Part shown: in pieces, positions 44,801 to 59,800 of the stretch
How the letters are laid out: each line of letters begins with the position of its first letter
Numbering within the stretch: the stretch's first letter is position 1
Source of the DNA: Serripes groenlandicus
Lineage: Eukaryota > Mollusca > Bivalvia > Cardiida > Cardiidae
Direction of reading: 5' to 3'
Assembly: GCA_031761405.1 (NCBI GenBank)
Contig: JASEVX010000011.1
Coordinates: 22,212,003 to 22,276,002, forward strand
Length of the DNA: 64,000 nt
Program-made: the position numbers and the translations under genes
Notes under the pieces: generated by a model
The model's input: the letters and a program-made list of their open reading frames with translations, nothing else
Databases searched by the model: none
What the model was told of the DNA's origin: nothing

Positions 44801-47800
44801 CCCTTCATGGAGGTCACTTGTTTTACATAGATAGGGAAAAAACTTTAGAAATCCTCTTGTCTACAAGATATTTGGTATGTAGCATCATATAGTGGACCCC
44901 TACCAAGATTGTTCAAATTATAGCCCTGGGATCAAAAAACGGCCCCACCCGGGCCACTTGGTTTACATGGACTTGTTAAGGTAAACACTTTAAAAATATC
45001 TTTGTCCATTATCCATGAATGTTCTTTGGGTGCCCCTCTACTAAGACTTCAAATTATTTTAATAGGATGATAAACATGGCCACCAGGTTTTCCGTATACA
45101 GTCGAACCTCGTTAATCCGGACACTTTGGTTACCAGAGAAAAAAGTCCGGATTGCGAATCTTCCGGATTAACAATTTAGAAATTTTACCAGCGCAAAATT
45201 GTCATCTTAGCCTGAAAATAGGAGTCAATGGTTCGGACCCAATATTATGATTATAGTTGAGTTGAATTCAAATAGTTAAAAAATTGCAAACTGTCAGTAC
45301 GATTTTTTCTCTTCGAGTTTTATTTACTTCTAGATTGCCCTGTTTGTCGTAAGAAGCTTAATCATGAGATATACAAAATATGGAAAACATAGACGTAAAC
45401 AATGTTAAAATTTCAAAAATGAGCATCAAAATATACAAATATGGAACACCTTATTATTTTTTGTCAGATCTCCACTTGTCTCTGGGTCAAAATGTCGAAA
45501 TTTTAATCTCAAAATCAGTTTATATCATGTTGGCAATCAACGCCTGATTGGCTGCTATTTTATGACTGCTAATCAAAGTAAACAATGACACACACTAGCC
45601 GATTATGGAACAGTCCTATTACATTGTATACAGTACACAGCTTTTAACACATATTGTTAGGACAAACAGACATACTAGAAAACTATGACATGCAACAAGA
45701 TTTATGCAATCCGGACCAATTGAGAGAAAAAAAACCATAAACATGTTTGGACTCCCGGACTAATGAAGCGGATTTTATGTGTAAATGTTCCCGATATTTT
45801 TTGTCCGGTTCCAGAACGCGAATTTCCATATTAACGGAGAATATTAAGCATGATAGTTTTGCATGCAACTACATTAAGATTTGATATCCTAGTATTTACT
45901 TGATGCATTTGCTTTGAAACTTTATACAACCCTTCCCAACTTTCACACCTATGTAGATTTTCAAGTTGAGTAACTATATCCTGCATTTTATGCAAGTTAT
46001 GGCCCTTTTTGGACTTAAAGTTTTGCATGCACCTATATTATTAGACCATATCTTTGATGCATTGCATTGAAACTTTATACAGCACTTACCAACCATCACA
46101 CCTATGTAAACAATTAAGTATGGTAACTCTATCCAGCATTTTATACAAGTTATGGCCCTTTTTAGACTTAGAAATTCTGGTTTAAGTTTTGCGTGCAATT
46201 ACATTTAAAGTCCATATCTCAGTAACTACTGGAAGCATTGTATTGATTAAAATCCATATCTCAGTAACTACTTGAAGCATTGTATTGGAACTTTATACAC
46301 CAATTAAGATAAGTCTATCCTGCATATGATGCAAATTGTTGCCCTTTTTTACTTAGAAATTAAGGTTAAAGGTTTGCGTGCAACTTCATTAAGAGTCCTG
46401 CATATAATGCAAATTATCACCCTTTAAGAAATTCTTGTTAAAGTTTTGCATGCAAAAATCTTCTCCTCCCAAAGTGTCTGGCAGATTTTAAAGTTTTATT
46501 ATTTTACTTTTTAGCTCGCCTATTCGAAGAAATAGGGGAGCTTATGTTATCACCCCGGCGTTGGCGTTGGCGTTGGCGTTGGCGTTGGAGTTGGCGTTGG
46601 CGTTGGCGTCCGCGTTGCCAGCTTGGTCAAACCTTTGCGTGCAAGGCCTTTTCTCAGACACTGTGTATGCTGTTGCTTTGAAACTTCACACACTTATTCA
46701 GGATCATTAGGGGACCTTGTATGTCAAGTCCCATAACTCTGGAATGGATTTTGACTGAATTGTGCCCCTTTTTGGACTTAGAAATTTTGTCAAACCTTTG
46801 CGTGCAAGGCCTTTTCTCAGACACTGTGTATGCTGTTGCTTTCAAACTTCACACACTTATTCAGGGTCATTAGGGGACCTTGTATGTCAAGTCCCATAAC
46901 TCTGGAATGGATTTTGACTGAATTGTGCCCCTTTTTCGACTTAGAATTTTGGTCAAACCTTTGCGTGCAAGGCCTTTTCTCAGACACTGTGTATGCTGTT
47001 GCTTTGAAACTTCACACACTTATTCAGGATCATTAGGGGACCTTGTATGTCAAGTCCCATAACTCTGGAATGGATTTTGACTGAATTGTGCCCCTTTTTC
47101 GACTTAGAATTTTGGTCAAACCTTTGCGTGCAAGGCCTTTTCTCAGACACTGTGTATACTGTTGCTTTGAAACTTCACACACTTATTCAGGATCATTAGG
47201 GGACCTTGTATGTCAAGTCCCATAACTCTGGAATGTATTTTGACTGAATTGTGCCCCTTTTTGGACTTAGAAATTTGGTCAAACCTTTGCGTGCAAGGCC
47301 TTTTCTCAGACACTGTGTATGCTGTTGCTTTCAAACTTCACACACTTATTCAGGGTCATTAGGGGACCTTGTATGTCAAGTCCCATAACTCTGGAATGGA
47401 TTTTTTTCAAACATTTGGATTTTTTTCTTTTTCTTTTCTTGTATTTTTCAATTTTGCGTTTAGCTCAACGTTAAAGTTTCGATTTTTTTTTTCTCATTTT
47501 CTCAATAAGTACTGGTTCTAGGGCTTTCATATTTTTTGGGGTAAAACATTTGTTTTTTGCTGGATTTTTTTTTTTAATTTTCTTGTATTTTTGAACTTTG
47601 AGCATTATTTTTTTATTTTTTATTTTTTTTCTTGAATTTTGGAACTTTGTGTTCAGCTCAATTTTTTTTTTTTAAATTTCTTGTATTTTTGAACTTTTTT
47701 TTTTTATTATTTCTTGTTTAAAAATAATTGTGTTTAGCTCAATGTTAGAGTTTTGTTTACTTTTTGTCTTTTACACTTGCCTTGATAGTCAAAGCAGGGG

Positions 47801-50800
47801 ACACAGTGAGACATTTAATTACGCGTAATTCTTGTCTTTCTTTTGTAAATTCAATTTCAACTGAATTATTCCACTTTTGGATTTTGGACTTTATACCCAT
47901 GCTATAACTGTTCTGAAGTAGGCCCTGATAGACGATATCCCTGATAGGCGAGCTATATTGTCCTCCGACAACTCTTGTTGACTTTTACACTTTCATTGAC
48001 AGCCAGACATTTAATTACACATATTTTTTGTTATTAAAATGGGATGGATTTTAGTGTCCTTTGGTTGCAGACAACAGGATCTTGCTTATTGCAGGTTAAA
48101 TTATGAATGAAAACATTTGGGGAATTTAATGTGGTCGCTTACACCAGGGAGTCGGTTATATCAGATGGTAGGTAGTAAAGGTTTGACTGTATGTTATAGT
48201 TCAATATCCGACATATTTAAACATATACATAGTTTTTTATACGACCGTTTCTTAAAAACGGTACGTATTATGGTATGGTCATGTCCCTCCCTCCCTCCCT
48301 CCGTCTGATCGGGTTTTCCGCACTTTTTTTCTACATGCTTTGATGTATTGAGCTGAAATTATGTATATGGCTTTGTAATCAAGTGTCACAGATCAAGTTC
48401 ACATTTCCTCGGATTTCGTATTTGTCAATTTCTGCACGAGTTATGCATTTTTCATAGTTTCCCATTATTCTTTAACAACTTATTCCTGAACAACTTTATT
48501 AACTTTTTACAAACAAACAATATATCAAAACAAAGAAGTTCCTGACGGGCGTATTATGTACCGTTTGCGGTACTCTTGTTATCATACTGCAAAAGTATTA
48601 TGAAAATAAAGTGCATGCATATGAAACAATCTAACATTCATTCATTCGCACACACACACTCACTCACTCACATAATAAATATGACTCAACTCAACACTAA
48701 GTACATAATAAGCATAAATGTGTCAAGTGAATGCAATTTATTTTCATAATACTTATGTTGTAAGACCACAAACAATGTAAAGTTTAAGTCAATAAAATAT
48801 ATTTATCTATCATTTCTAAGTACATGTTAATATAATTTATCTGTTTTTCTTTTAGGAAATGTTACAGATTCTGGAAGAAGAAGGAAGAAATCCAGGCCAT
48901 GCAGATGCTGATTGTTTTGTCTGTGTGCTCTGTAGTCACGGAACCAGGGAAGGTATATTCGGTGTTGATGGGGATGTGATTCGTCTTGACGGTGTAACGC
49001 GATGTTTCGATGGTGATAACTGTCCAGCATTAGTCACTAAACCAAAACTGTTTTTTATTCAGGCTTGTCAAGGAGGTTTGTACCTAGTTTGTTACCCTTT
49101 TTACCTGATATCAAAATAGGCCAGTGGCCTCTCAGATAAATATAATGGAATTAATAATACCCAGCAAAGAATGTTTATTGTGATATACTGGAATCATCGC
49201 ATTGGTTGGAGCAAACTATTCCTTCAACTTTTATCTCCAAGGGCTGAAAATGACTTCTTTTCTGTAACCACTTGGCAAATTTGGATGATGCCTCAATGTC
49301 CTCTCCTAAATTCCCTAAAGTTTATTAGATACATGCAAATGAAACGAAGAATTGAATTTTTTTCCTCCAATATGGCTGCCCAGGGAGCAGGCTGTTTTGC
49401 TTTATTTTGCTTGAGTCAAACTTTTTTAGATATTTTAATGTTCCTTGGATTACCCTCTGTGAGATTCCTTCCAGTCAAGTTGAGGGGAGGGGAGGGGCTG
49501 TTTTGTCTTAAATTGCTGTAGTTAAAACTTGAAAATCTTCTCCGACGGAAGTATTACTTTTGTCAGGCCCTTTTGTGGTGAGCTCGACATAGCTGTCACA
49601 ATGGCAGTTCGGTGTGTGTTCGTGCATATGTGTGTATGTCTGTCCGAACCTTGTCCAGCCTGCATTTTAATCATGCATCATAGGATTTCCAAGAAACTTT
49701 GCACAAACATTCACTGTGATGAGGCGGCGTGTCACGCACAAAACCGAGGCCTGTACCTCAAATGTCAAGATCACACTTAGAAGTCAAAGATCAAAACGAG
49801 CACTGTTTAATAGGTCTGTACCTTGTCCAGCCCACATCTCGACTATGCATCATCTAATTCCCAAGTTACTGAGCACGCGTGTTCACCATGATAAGGTGAA
49901 GTGTTGCCCACAAGAGCCTGGCCTGTACCTTAAAGGTCAAGGTCACACTAAGAGGTCAAATGTCAAAATGAGAAACCATACATCATAGGATTCCAAAGTT
50001 ATTGTGCACACATTTTCACTATGATGAGGTGATGATGGCAGAACTGAAAACAAATTTTGAAAAAAATAGTGTGATTTTTTCCAGACACGCCTGATGTTGG
50101 AGTAAATGTTGATAATTTAGACAGCGGTCCGGATATAAGTGAGTTAGTTGGCAACATGACACTGGAAAACAGAGCTGATGCTGAAAGGGATCCAGCTGTA
50201 CCTGTGGCCCAGCCAAGGACTGTTCCCGCAAAAATTGATATGCTGGTCGCCAGTGCAACCCATCCAGGTATGTTGATGTATTTAGAAATCAAATTATTTC
50301 CAATTGTGAAATTTCATTAGAGAAACAGTTAACCCTTTCCCAAATGCAAAGGATTTTTGAGTCATTTTTTGTTGACAATGGACACATTTTTAGCTCGACT
50401 ATTCGAAGAATATGAGAGCTTAAATACTCGCCCCGGCGTCGGCGTCTCCATCGGCATCCGGTTAAAGTTTTAGGGCAAGTTGGCATTTTCATTCATAAGT
50501 ATTTGTGCTAGGGCTTTAATATTTGGAATATAGTTACATCTTATACCTTTCTTCACATTGAATGTTAAAGGTACTGAGTGTGACCTTCTTTTTGGGGTAA
50601 AAAACATGATTTTCGGTGGTTAAAGTTTTAGGGCAAGTTGGATTTTTTTTTTTTCTCAATAATTACTTATGCTAGGGCTTTTATAGCTGGTTAAAGTTTT
50701 AGGGCAAGTTGGCATTTTCATTTAATTTTTCTCAATAAGTATTTGTACTACGGCTTTAATACTTGGAATTTAGTTACATCTTATACCTTTCTTCACATTG

Positions 50801-53800
50801 AATGCTGGAGATGCTGAGTGTGACCTTCTTTTTGGGGTAAAAAACCTGATTTTCGGTGGTTAAAGTTTTAGGGCAAGTTGGATTTTTTTTTTATTTTTTT
50901 TTTCTCATTAAGTACTTATGCTAGGGCTTTTATATTTGGAACATAATTACATCTAATACCTGTCTTCATATTGTATGCTGAAGATTCTGAGTGTGACCTT
51001 CTTTTTGGGGTAAAAGACGTGATTTGGGGTGGTTAAAGTTTTAGGGCAAGTTGGCCTTTTCATTTAATTTTTTAATTTTTCTCAATAAGTACTTGTGTTA
51101 GGGCTTTCATATTTGGAATATAATTACATATAATACCTTTCTTCACATTGTATGTTGAAGATGCTGGGTGTGACTTTTTGGGAATAAATAACATGATTTT
51201 TGTTTGATTTTAAGAATTTTAGATAAATTCATAATTTTTGGTTACATTCCTTTCTAATTGTGATCATTCATTTATCAAATATAATTCTTCAACATATCAA
51301 ACGGGTTTTGCATGATGTCAAACATTTGGTAAACCTTTTTTTAAGGTTTTGCTATTTTTGGACTCGGTCAGTTTTAACATTTGCGTTTAGCTCAACGTTA
51401 AAGTTTCATAATTCAAATCACTTCATACTTCACACATTTGTTAAGGACCATCGTACAATTAGGTTAGATAACTCCATTATATCCTAAATATGGAGTAATG
51501 GCCCTTGAATTACTTAGAAAATTTTGCCACAATGTTTTCTAGTTTTTGTCATAGGTTATCCATTCAATTATGGAGATTTTCTATGTTTTGACAAAATATG
51601 TTCAAAGTCGTCTGCTGCAGAATTGCCATATGAGGGAAAGGGTTAATAGTACTTAAGTGCAATATAATGAAGTAGTGCTTTATGTGAATAAGCGGCATAT
51701 AGTCGAGCGCGCTGTCCTCCGACAGCTCTTGTTAAAATGGTTCCCAGAACTATTGATATGCTAGTCGCCAGTCCAACTCATCCAGGTTTGTTGATGTATT
51801 TGGTGATGTATCAAATTCTTTACAAACTGAAGAAATAACCATTTTCCTAAAACAGAGGATTTTGGACACATGACAAATTTTGAAAATGTTGCTGGAAAAT
51901 TAGAAATTGCACATAATGAGCAGTTTCTCCTTTTCCAAATATGCTCTCCAATCTGTATCAATATTAAACTTTTAAATTTTATCATTGTTATGCCCATATT
52001 TTCAAAGCAGACAACTGAAACCATTTTCCAGGTACAACAAATCTGATGCTGTCAACTTTGAAAACATGTACGCAAAATGGTAGAAATCTTTATAACCATT
52101 GACTATAGAGCTCAAAACATTCTGGCAATAGAATCAATTGTTCATTATGAGAAATTTCTGTCGTCATTTTTAGCTCACCAGAGCACGTAGTGCTCAAGGT
52201 GAGTTATTGTGATCGCCTTTTGTCCGTCGTTCGTCGTCCGTCGTCAACATTTGCTTGTTACTACACTAGAGGCAACATTTTGCATCCAATCTTTATAAAA
52301 GTTTATCAGAACATATATCTCGATCAACTCTAGGCCAAGTTCAAAACTGGGTCATGTGGGGTCAAATTTAAGGAAAATCTTAACACTCCTGAAGCCGCAT
52401 TTTTGGCTTGAGCATGTTGAAACTTTGTCAGAATGTTTGTATTTAGTGATATCTCGGCCAAGTTCAAAACTGGGTCATGTGGGGTCAAAATCTAGGTCAC
52501 TAGGTCAAATTTAAGGAAAATCTTGTTAACACTCCTGAAGCCGCATTTTTGGCTTGAGCATGTTGAAACTTTGTCAGAATGTTTGTCTTAGTGATATCTC
52601 GGCCAAGTTCGAAGATAGGTCATGTCGGGTCAAAATCTAGGTCACTAGGTCAAATTTAACGAAAATCTTGTTAACACTCCTGAAGCCGCATTTTTGGCTT
52701 GAGCATGTTGAAACTTTGTCAGAATGTTTGTACTTAGTGATATCTCGGCCAAGTTCAAAACTGGGTCATGTGGGGTCAAAATCTAGGTCACTAGGTCAAA
52801 TTTAAGGAAAATCTTGTTAACACTCCTGAAGCCGCATTTTTGGCTTGAGCATGTTGAAACTTTGTCAGAATGTTTGTCTTAGTGATATCTAGGCCAAGTT
52901 CGAAGATAGGTCATGTCGGGTCAAAATCTAGGTCACTAGGTCAAATTTAACGAAAATCTTGTTAACACTCCTGAAGCCGCATTTTTGGCTTGAGCATGTT
53001 GACACTTTGTCAGAATGTTTGTCATAGTGATATCTAGGCCAAGTTCGGAAATAGGTCATGTCGGGTCAAAAACTAGGTCACTAGGTCAAATTTAAGGAAA
53101 ATCTTGTTGACACTCCTGAAGCCGCATTTTTGACTTGAGCATGTTGAAACTTTGTCAGAATGTTTGTCTTAGTGATATCTAGGCCAAGTTCGAAAATAGG
53201 TCATGTCCTGTCAAAAGCTAGGTCACTAGGTCAAATTTAAGGAAAATCTTGTTAACACTCCTGAAGCCGCATTTTTGGCTTGAGCATGTTGAAACTTTGT
53301 CAGAATGTTTGTCATAGTGATATCTAGGCCAAGTTCGAATATAGGTCATGTCGGGTCAAAAACTAGGTCACTAGGCCAAATTGAAGGAAAATTTTGTTAA
53401 CACTCTGGAAGCCACATTTTAAACTTGACCATGTTGAAACTTTGTCGGAAAGTTTGTCTTGATGATATCTAGGCCAAGTTTGAATATGGGTCATGTCCGG
53501 TCAAACAGAAGGTCACTAGGCCAAATTGAAGGAAAATCTTGTTAACACTCTGGAAGCCACATTTTAAACTTGAGCATGTTGAAGCTTTATTAGAAAGTTT
53601 GTCTTTTGATATCTAGGCCAAGTTCGAATATGGGTCATGTCCGGTCAAAAACTAGGTCACTAGGCCAAATTTAAGGAAAATCTTGATTACACTCTAGAAG
53701 CCACATTTCTGGCTTGAGCATGTTGAAACTTTTTCAGAATATTTGTCTAATTAATAGCTAGGCCAAGTTCGAATATGAGTCATGTCGGGTCAAAAACTAG

Positions 53801-56800
53801 GTCACTAGGCCAAATTTAAGGAAAATCTCGTTAACACTCTTGAAGCCGCATTTTAAACTTGAGCATGTTGAAACTTTATCAGAAAGTTTGTCCTGATGAT
53901 ATCTAGGCCAAGTTCGAATATGGGTCATGTCATGTCAAAAACTAGGTCACTAGACCAAATTTAAGGGGAAATCTTGTTAACACTCTGGAAGCCACATGTT
54001 TGGCTTAAGCATGAGAGAGTTATGTCTTAAATAGCCCATTCTCAGGTGAGCGATTCCAGGGCCTCATGGCCCTCTTGTTCAAAAAGTCATCAAATGTCAA
54101 AGCCGGACATAATAAGTTTAAAGCAAGTTCTGACTGATCAGGGTCTATATTGCTTTTACCTTTTGCCTGATTAAGACGACCTTTTCAATTTATTTTGCTA
54201 AAAAGAGGAATTTCTCCTTTTTGAACATTGTTAACTTTGATTCAGTAGTAACAAAAGTTACAGTTTTTCAAAGGGAATAGTCAAAGCAGACAGCTCATAA
54301 ATCTTTCTGTCAATCCATGTAGCTCAGTCAGTAAAGGTGAGGGCTGTCAATAAAGGGGTAGTTTGTTTGAACCCCTGGCTCGCCAATTAATACTTTCCAA
54401 TGACTGACAATCTTCCATCAGACTTTAAAAATGGTAGTATGGCTTTCCCTCCTTATTACTCGGGGTTAGTTGGACGACTAACTTACTTGTGTCATGATAA
54501 ATGGACCAATAATTATGGTAACTTACACAGGAAACGTTGTTATATAATGGAAAAATTGTTGAAACCAGAGTAAATCGCAAAATACAAACATTCCAACGTT
54601 TTAAAAGTCTTATGTGGGAAGAATGATATGGTGAGAACAGGTGCGAGAAAGCCAGGAAATACATATAATAAATCAAATCAGCAGAAGATGTCTTTGGAAA
54701 CATTGATGCAGTATATGTAAAATCTCAATAAATGAAAGTATAATTGTTGAATAGTGTTCAAAACATTGTGGTAAAAAGAGAAATTGCTCGATGTTTTCAA
54801 AATGGTTTTCTGAAGATGCCTCAAAATTAGTCTTTCCAGATAATAATAGAACCAGTGGCCTAAATAAGGAGGAGTAAATTGAGCCCGGAACTATAAAATT
54901 AATAATACTAATAATGACTTTATTTATAAAGGCTGCACATTAGGGTTTACCCAATCTCATAAAATGTTCTCATTGCTCAGAAATAAACTCCATGATCCAA
55001 ATATGACTTCTTATTAGTCACTTTTGAGAAGAAATTTTCTTCTGACCAATGAGATATTTTAATTACATATTCTGAGCACAGAGTTAACTTTCATAGTTGA
55101 GGAGCCTTTTTTTTTTCCCCACAATATCTCTTATTACTCGTCTAAACCCAATGTTGCAATATAACAATATAGGGGATAGAAGTCAAATAATGCTTTAACA
55201 TTTTGCTACACATATCAAATCTGCAACAGACAACTTTGGAAATCTTGGAAAATGTCTATAAATGAAGATATAATTACTGAAAAAAATATTGTGGCAGAAG
55301 GTTAAATAGCTCTTTATTAGCAATTTGCTCTTTTGACACAATGTTTTCAAAAGTTGTCATTTGCAGGGGCTTCAGAAAGCATCTGTATGTGGGAAAGGGT
55401 TAAAACTGGTGGATGTTTTCCATTTCTATTTAAGGTTATGTTTCTTTGCGGAATGTGCATTATGGATCATGGTTCATCCAGGCAGTGGTTTATGTGTTTC
55501 AAAGATTTGCTTCTGAGAAACATATACTGGATCTTCTAACCTTGGTATGTATTAATCTGTCAATGTCAGCCTCAATGTAACATCTCTTGTTATACTTTCA
55601 TTTTTAGCTCCACTGGTTGAAAGCCAGTCAAGCTTATGTCATGGCGAATTGTCCGTTGTGTGTGTGTTCGTAAACTTTTTGCTTCAAACGACTTCTCCTC
55701 CCTAACCACCTGGCCAATTGAGATGAAACTTCATAGGAAGCATCCTCTTAATGTCCTCTCCTAAATTCCTTCAAATTGTTTGTATCCATGCAAAATTCTT
55801 CGTTTAAAAAATCTTCTCCTCCGAAAGTGTTTGGCCAATTTTCAAATAATTTTGTAGAAATGTTTTTTTGGAAACCTTCTATCAGATTCCAAGTTGATTG
55901 GTCGAAAAACATGGCCACCAGGGGGCGGGGCTATTTTGCCTTATATGGCTATAGTGTAAAATTAAAAGATCTTCTTCTCCGAAAGTGTCAGGCTGATTTT
56001 CAAATAATTTTGTAGAAATGTTCCTAGGGTGACTCTCTATCAGATTCCTTCAAGCCATGTTGATTGGTAAAAAAACATGTGGGCTGTTTGGAGATTTAAT
56101 TTTTGCCTAATGGCAGTTGAGAGATACTGGCCCTCTTGGGCCTCTTGTTATTCTTCTTACCATATTTGAACCTAGATGTTTTCAAAGTTGTCTGCTGCAG
56201 ATTTATTGTATGTGGGAAAGGGTTTACCTTATCTTATTTCTTGTTATCAACTGTTGAAAAGTAAATTATGTTTAATTTTGGAAAAAATAGAATACCAATG
56301 CCATCATAAGGAGGAGTCAACTGGTTGTTCACATATTCAACATTTCTTTCTTATAACTTAACCAATCCCTATATTGTGGTACTCAAAAGAATCGTCTCAT
56401 TAAGTGTTTAAGGATTAAGTAAGGCTGAAAACTTTTTTAAAAAGATGCATATTAAGAGCATACAATCTATTCAAATATTATACTTTTAGTTATACAGGTT
56501 AACAAATCCACAGCATAGCTGGCGATCATAGGTAATGTGTATGAACTTTGGTGAACCATGTATCAAAAATTGTGTCCAGAGAGGTTTTTATATGCCCATT
56601 TTGAAAAGACGGATCGTATTATAGTTTTACCTGCGGCGTACGGGAGGGCAGGCATGCGGTGTCTAGTATGTTGTCAGCTAAATAACTTGAGAACCCTTTG
56701 TCCCATCATCATCAAATTTAGTCAGAATGAGTAATGGCATAATATCTTGGACAAGTTTGATAACTAGCCATATTGCTTCAGGCAATCAAGAGTTATCGCC

Positions 56801-59800
56801 CTTTAATTTTAGAAATTACCTAAAATTGGTCTTGTCAGCTAAATAACTTTAGAAGCCTTTGTCCTATCATCATCAAATTTTAACAGAATGTGTATTGGCA
56901 TAATATATTGGTCACGTTTGATAACTAGCCATACCGCTTTAGTCAATCAAGAGTTATTGCCCTTTAATTATATAAATTATTTAAATATGGTCTTGTCAGT
57001 TAAATAACTTTAGAAGCCTTTGTTTAATCATCACCAAATTTAGTCAGAATGTGTATGGGCATAATATCTTCAACACGTTTGATAACTAGCCATATCGCTT
57101 TAGTCAATTAAGAGTTATCGCCCTTTAATTATAAAAATTACCTAAAATTGGTCTTGTCAGCTAAATAACTTAAGAAGCCTTTGTTTTATCATCACCAAAT
57201 TTTATCAGAACGTGTATGGGCATAATACTTTGGACAAGTTAGATAACTAGCCATATCGCTTCAGGCAATTAAGAGTTATCGCCCTTTAATTATAGAAATT
57301 AGCTTAAATTGGTCTTGTCAGCTAAATAACTTTAGAAGCCTTTGTTCCATCATCGCCAACTTTGGACAGAATGAGTATTGGTATATTGTCTTGGACAAGT
57401 TCGATAACTAGCCATATCACTTTAGTCAATCAAGAGTTATCACCCTTTAATTATAGAAATTACCTAAAATTTGTCTTGTCAGCTAAATAACTTTAGAAGC
57501 CTTTGTCCTATCATCACCAAATTTTAACAGAATGTGTATTGGCATAATATCTTGATTAAGTTCGATAACTAGCCATACCAGTCAATCAAGAGTTATTGCC
57601 CTTTAATTATAGAAATTACCTAAATGTGATCTTGTCAGCTGAATAACTTTAGAAGCCTTTGTTTAATCATCACCAAATTTTGTCAGAATGTGTATGGGCA
57701 TAATATCGTTAACAAGTTCGATAACTAGCCATATCACTTCAGGCAATTAAGAGTTATCACCCTTTAATTATAGAAATTAGCTAAAATTGGTCTTGTCAGC
57801 TAAATAACTTTAGAAGCCTTTGTCCTATCATCACCAAATTTTAACAGAATGTGTATTGGCATAATATCTTGATTAAGTTCGATAACTAGCCATACCAGTC
57901 AATCAAGAGTTATTGCCCTTTAATTATAGAAATTACCTAAATGTGATCTTGTCAGCTAAATAACTTTAGAAGCCTTTGTTTAATCATCACCAAATTTTGT
58001 CAGAATGTGTATGGGCATAATATCGTTAACAAGTTCGATAACTAGCCATATCACTTCAGGCAATTAAGAGTTATCACCCTTTAATTATAGAAATTAGCTA
58101 AAATTGGTCTTGTCAGCTAAATAACTTTAGAAGCCTTTGTCCGATCATCACCAAATTTGGACAGAATGTGTATTGGCATAATATCTTGGACAAGTTTGAT
58201 AACTAGCTATATTCCTTAAGTCAATCAAGAGTTATCGCCCTTTAATTATAGAAGTTACCTAAAATTGGTCTTGTCAGACCGATAACTTAAGTAGCCTTTG
58301 TCCAATCATCATTAAATTTTGTCAAAATGTTAATTGGCATCATATCTCAGACAAGTTCGATAACTAGCCATATCACTTTAGTCCCTCTAGAGTTGTTGCC
58401 CTTTAATTATAGAAACTACCTAAAATTGATCTTGTTTGCTCAATAACTTTAGAAGCCTTTGTCTAATTACACCAAATTTAGTTAAAATGCGTATTGGCAT
58501 ATTATCTCGGACAAGTTTTATAACCAGCCATATCGCTGTGGTCAATCGAGAGTTATTGCCCTTTAATTATAGAAATTACCTGAAATAGGTATTGTCTGAT
58601 CAATTACTTTAAAAGCCTTTGTCCTGTCACCACCAAATTTGATCAGAATGTGTATTGGCAAAATATGTTGGACAAGTTTAATTACCAGCCATATCGCTTC
58701 ATTCACTGGTGAGATATTGCCCTTCAATTATAGAAATTACCTCTAATTGGTCTTGTCCCATCAATAACTTTTGAAGCTCTTATCCAATCATCACCAAATT
58801 TAGTCAGAAATGTGTATGGGCATAATATCTCGGACAAGTGCTATAATTAGCCATATAGTTTGAGTCATTGTATTTGATCATCACCAATTTAGACAATATC
58901 ATATGTTGATGGGCAGAATTTCTTGGTCAGGTTCGATAACTAACTACGTTATCTTAATCACTCCACTATTATATCCATCGAAATGGCCAAAACTATATCA
59001 ACAGTGTCCACTCTCTAAATTTGCCTGACGTAAAACCAAACATTTGGCGCTCTTGTTTTTGTTGCAATCACGATATTCCTATGATTTGATTTTTTTTTAT
59101 AGAAGAATTAATAAGATATAATAAGTACTCGATAAAGGAATGAAAATACATAATCTGATATGAGATTATTCGGGTGTAATTACACTCGTCTATTTTTAAA
59201 ATGAGTTCAAATAAAACTAATACGGTTTTACTGACTAACCAGATGATACAAATCCAAATTTCTATAATAGCTACGTCATTGTATTATCGTAACTCAAATG
59301 ATAAAAAATACCCAAAAGAAAAAAGACAGAAATGATAGGGAAGGATGGTCAGACTCTTCACAAATGTAGTTCAGTAAATTATGGAATGATTTCATTAAAA
59401 GTACTTTTATGAAGGGCAAGTCGATTATTTGTTGTATCTGTCATCTATATTTCATGGATTTAAAACCTTGGCCATATTTCAAAGTTGAATATATGCTTAA
59501 CCCTTTCTCACATACAGTAAATCTGCAGCAGATGATTTTGAAACAATTACATGTACTCAAGATACGGAAAATCTCTAGAAATGAGGGTATAATCAATGAA
59601 ACAAAAGTTGAAAAGATTGTGGCGAAAGGAGAAATACCTTGTTTTGAGCAATTTATTCTTTTGTCACAAGGTTTTCAAAAGTCGTCTGCTGCAGATGCAT
59701 CAAAATGCCTATAGGTGGGAAAGGGTTAACAAGATGATTTATTTACTCAGGACGGTAGGACTCGTAAGTTTTATACTGCAGAGTTAAGCTTCCAGGAAGG

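Noticed and set aside
46654..47334. Repeated 63-68 codon frames on both strands
   Set aside because: Each is one 163-bp core of a tandem-repeat element.
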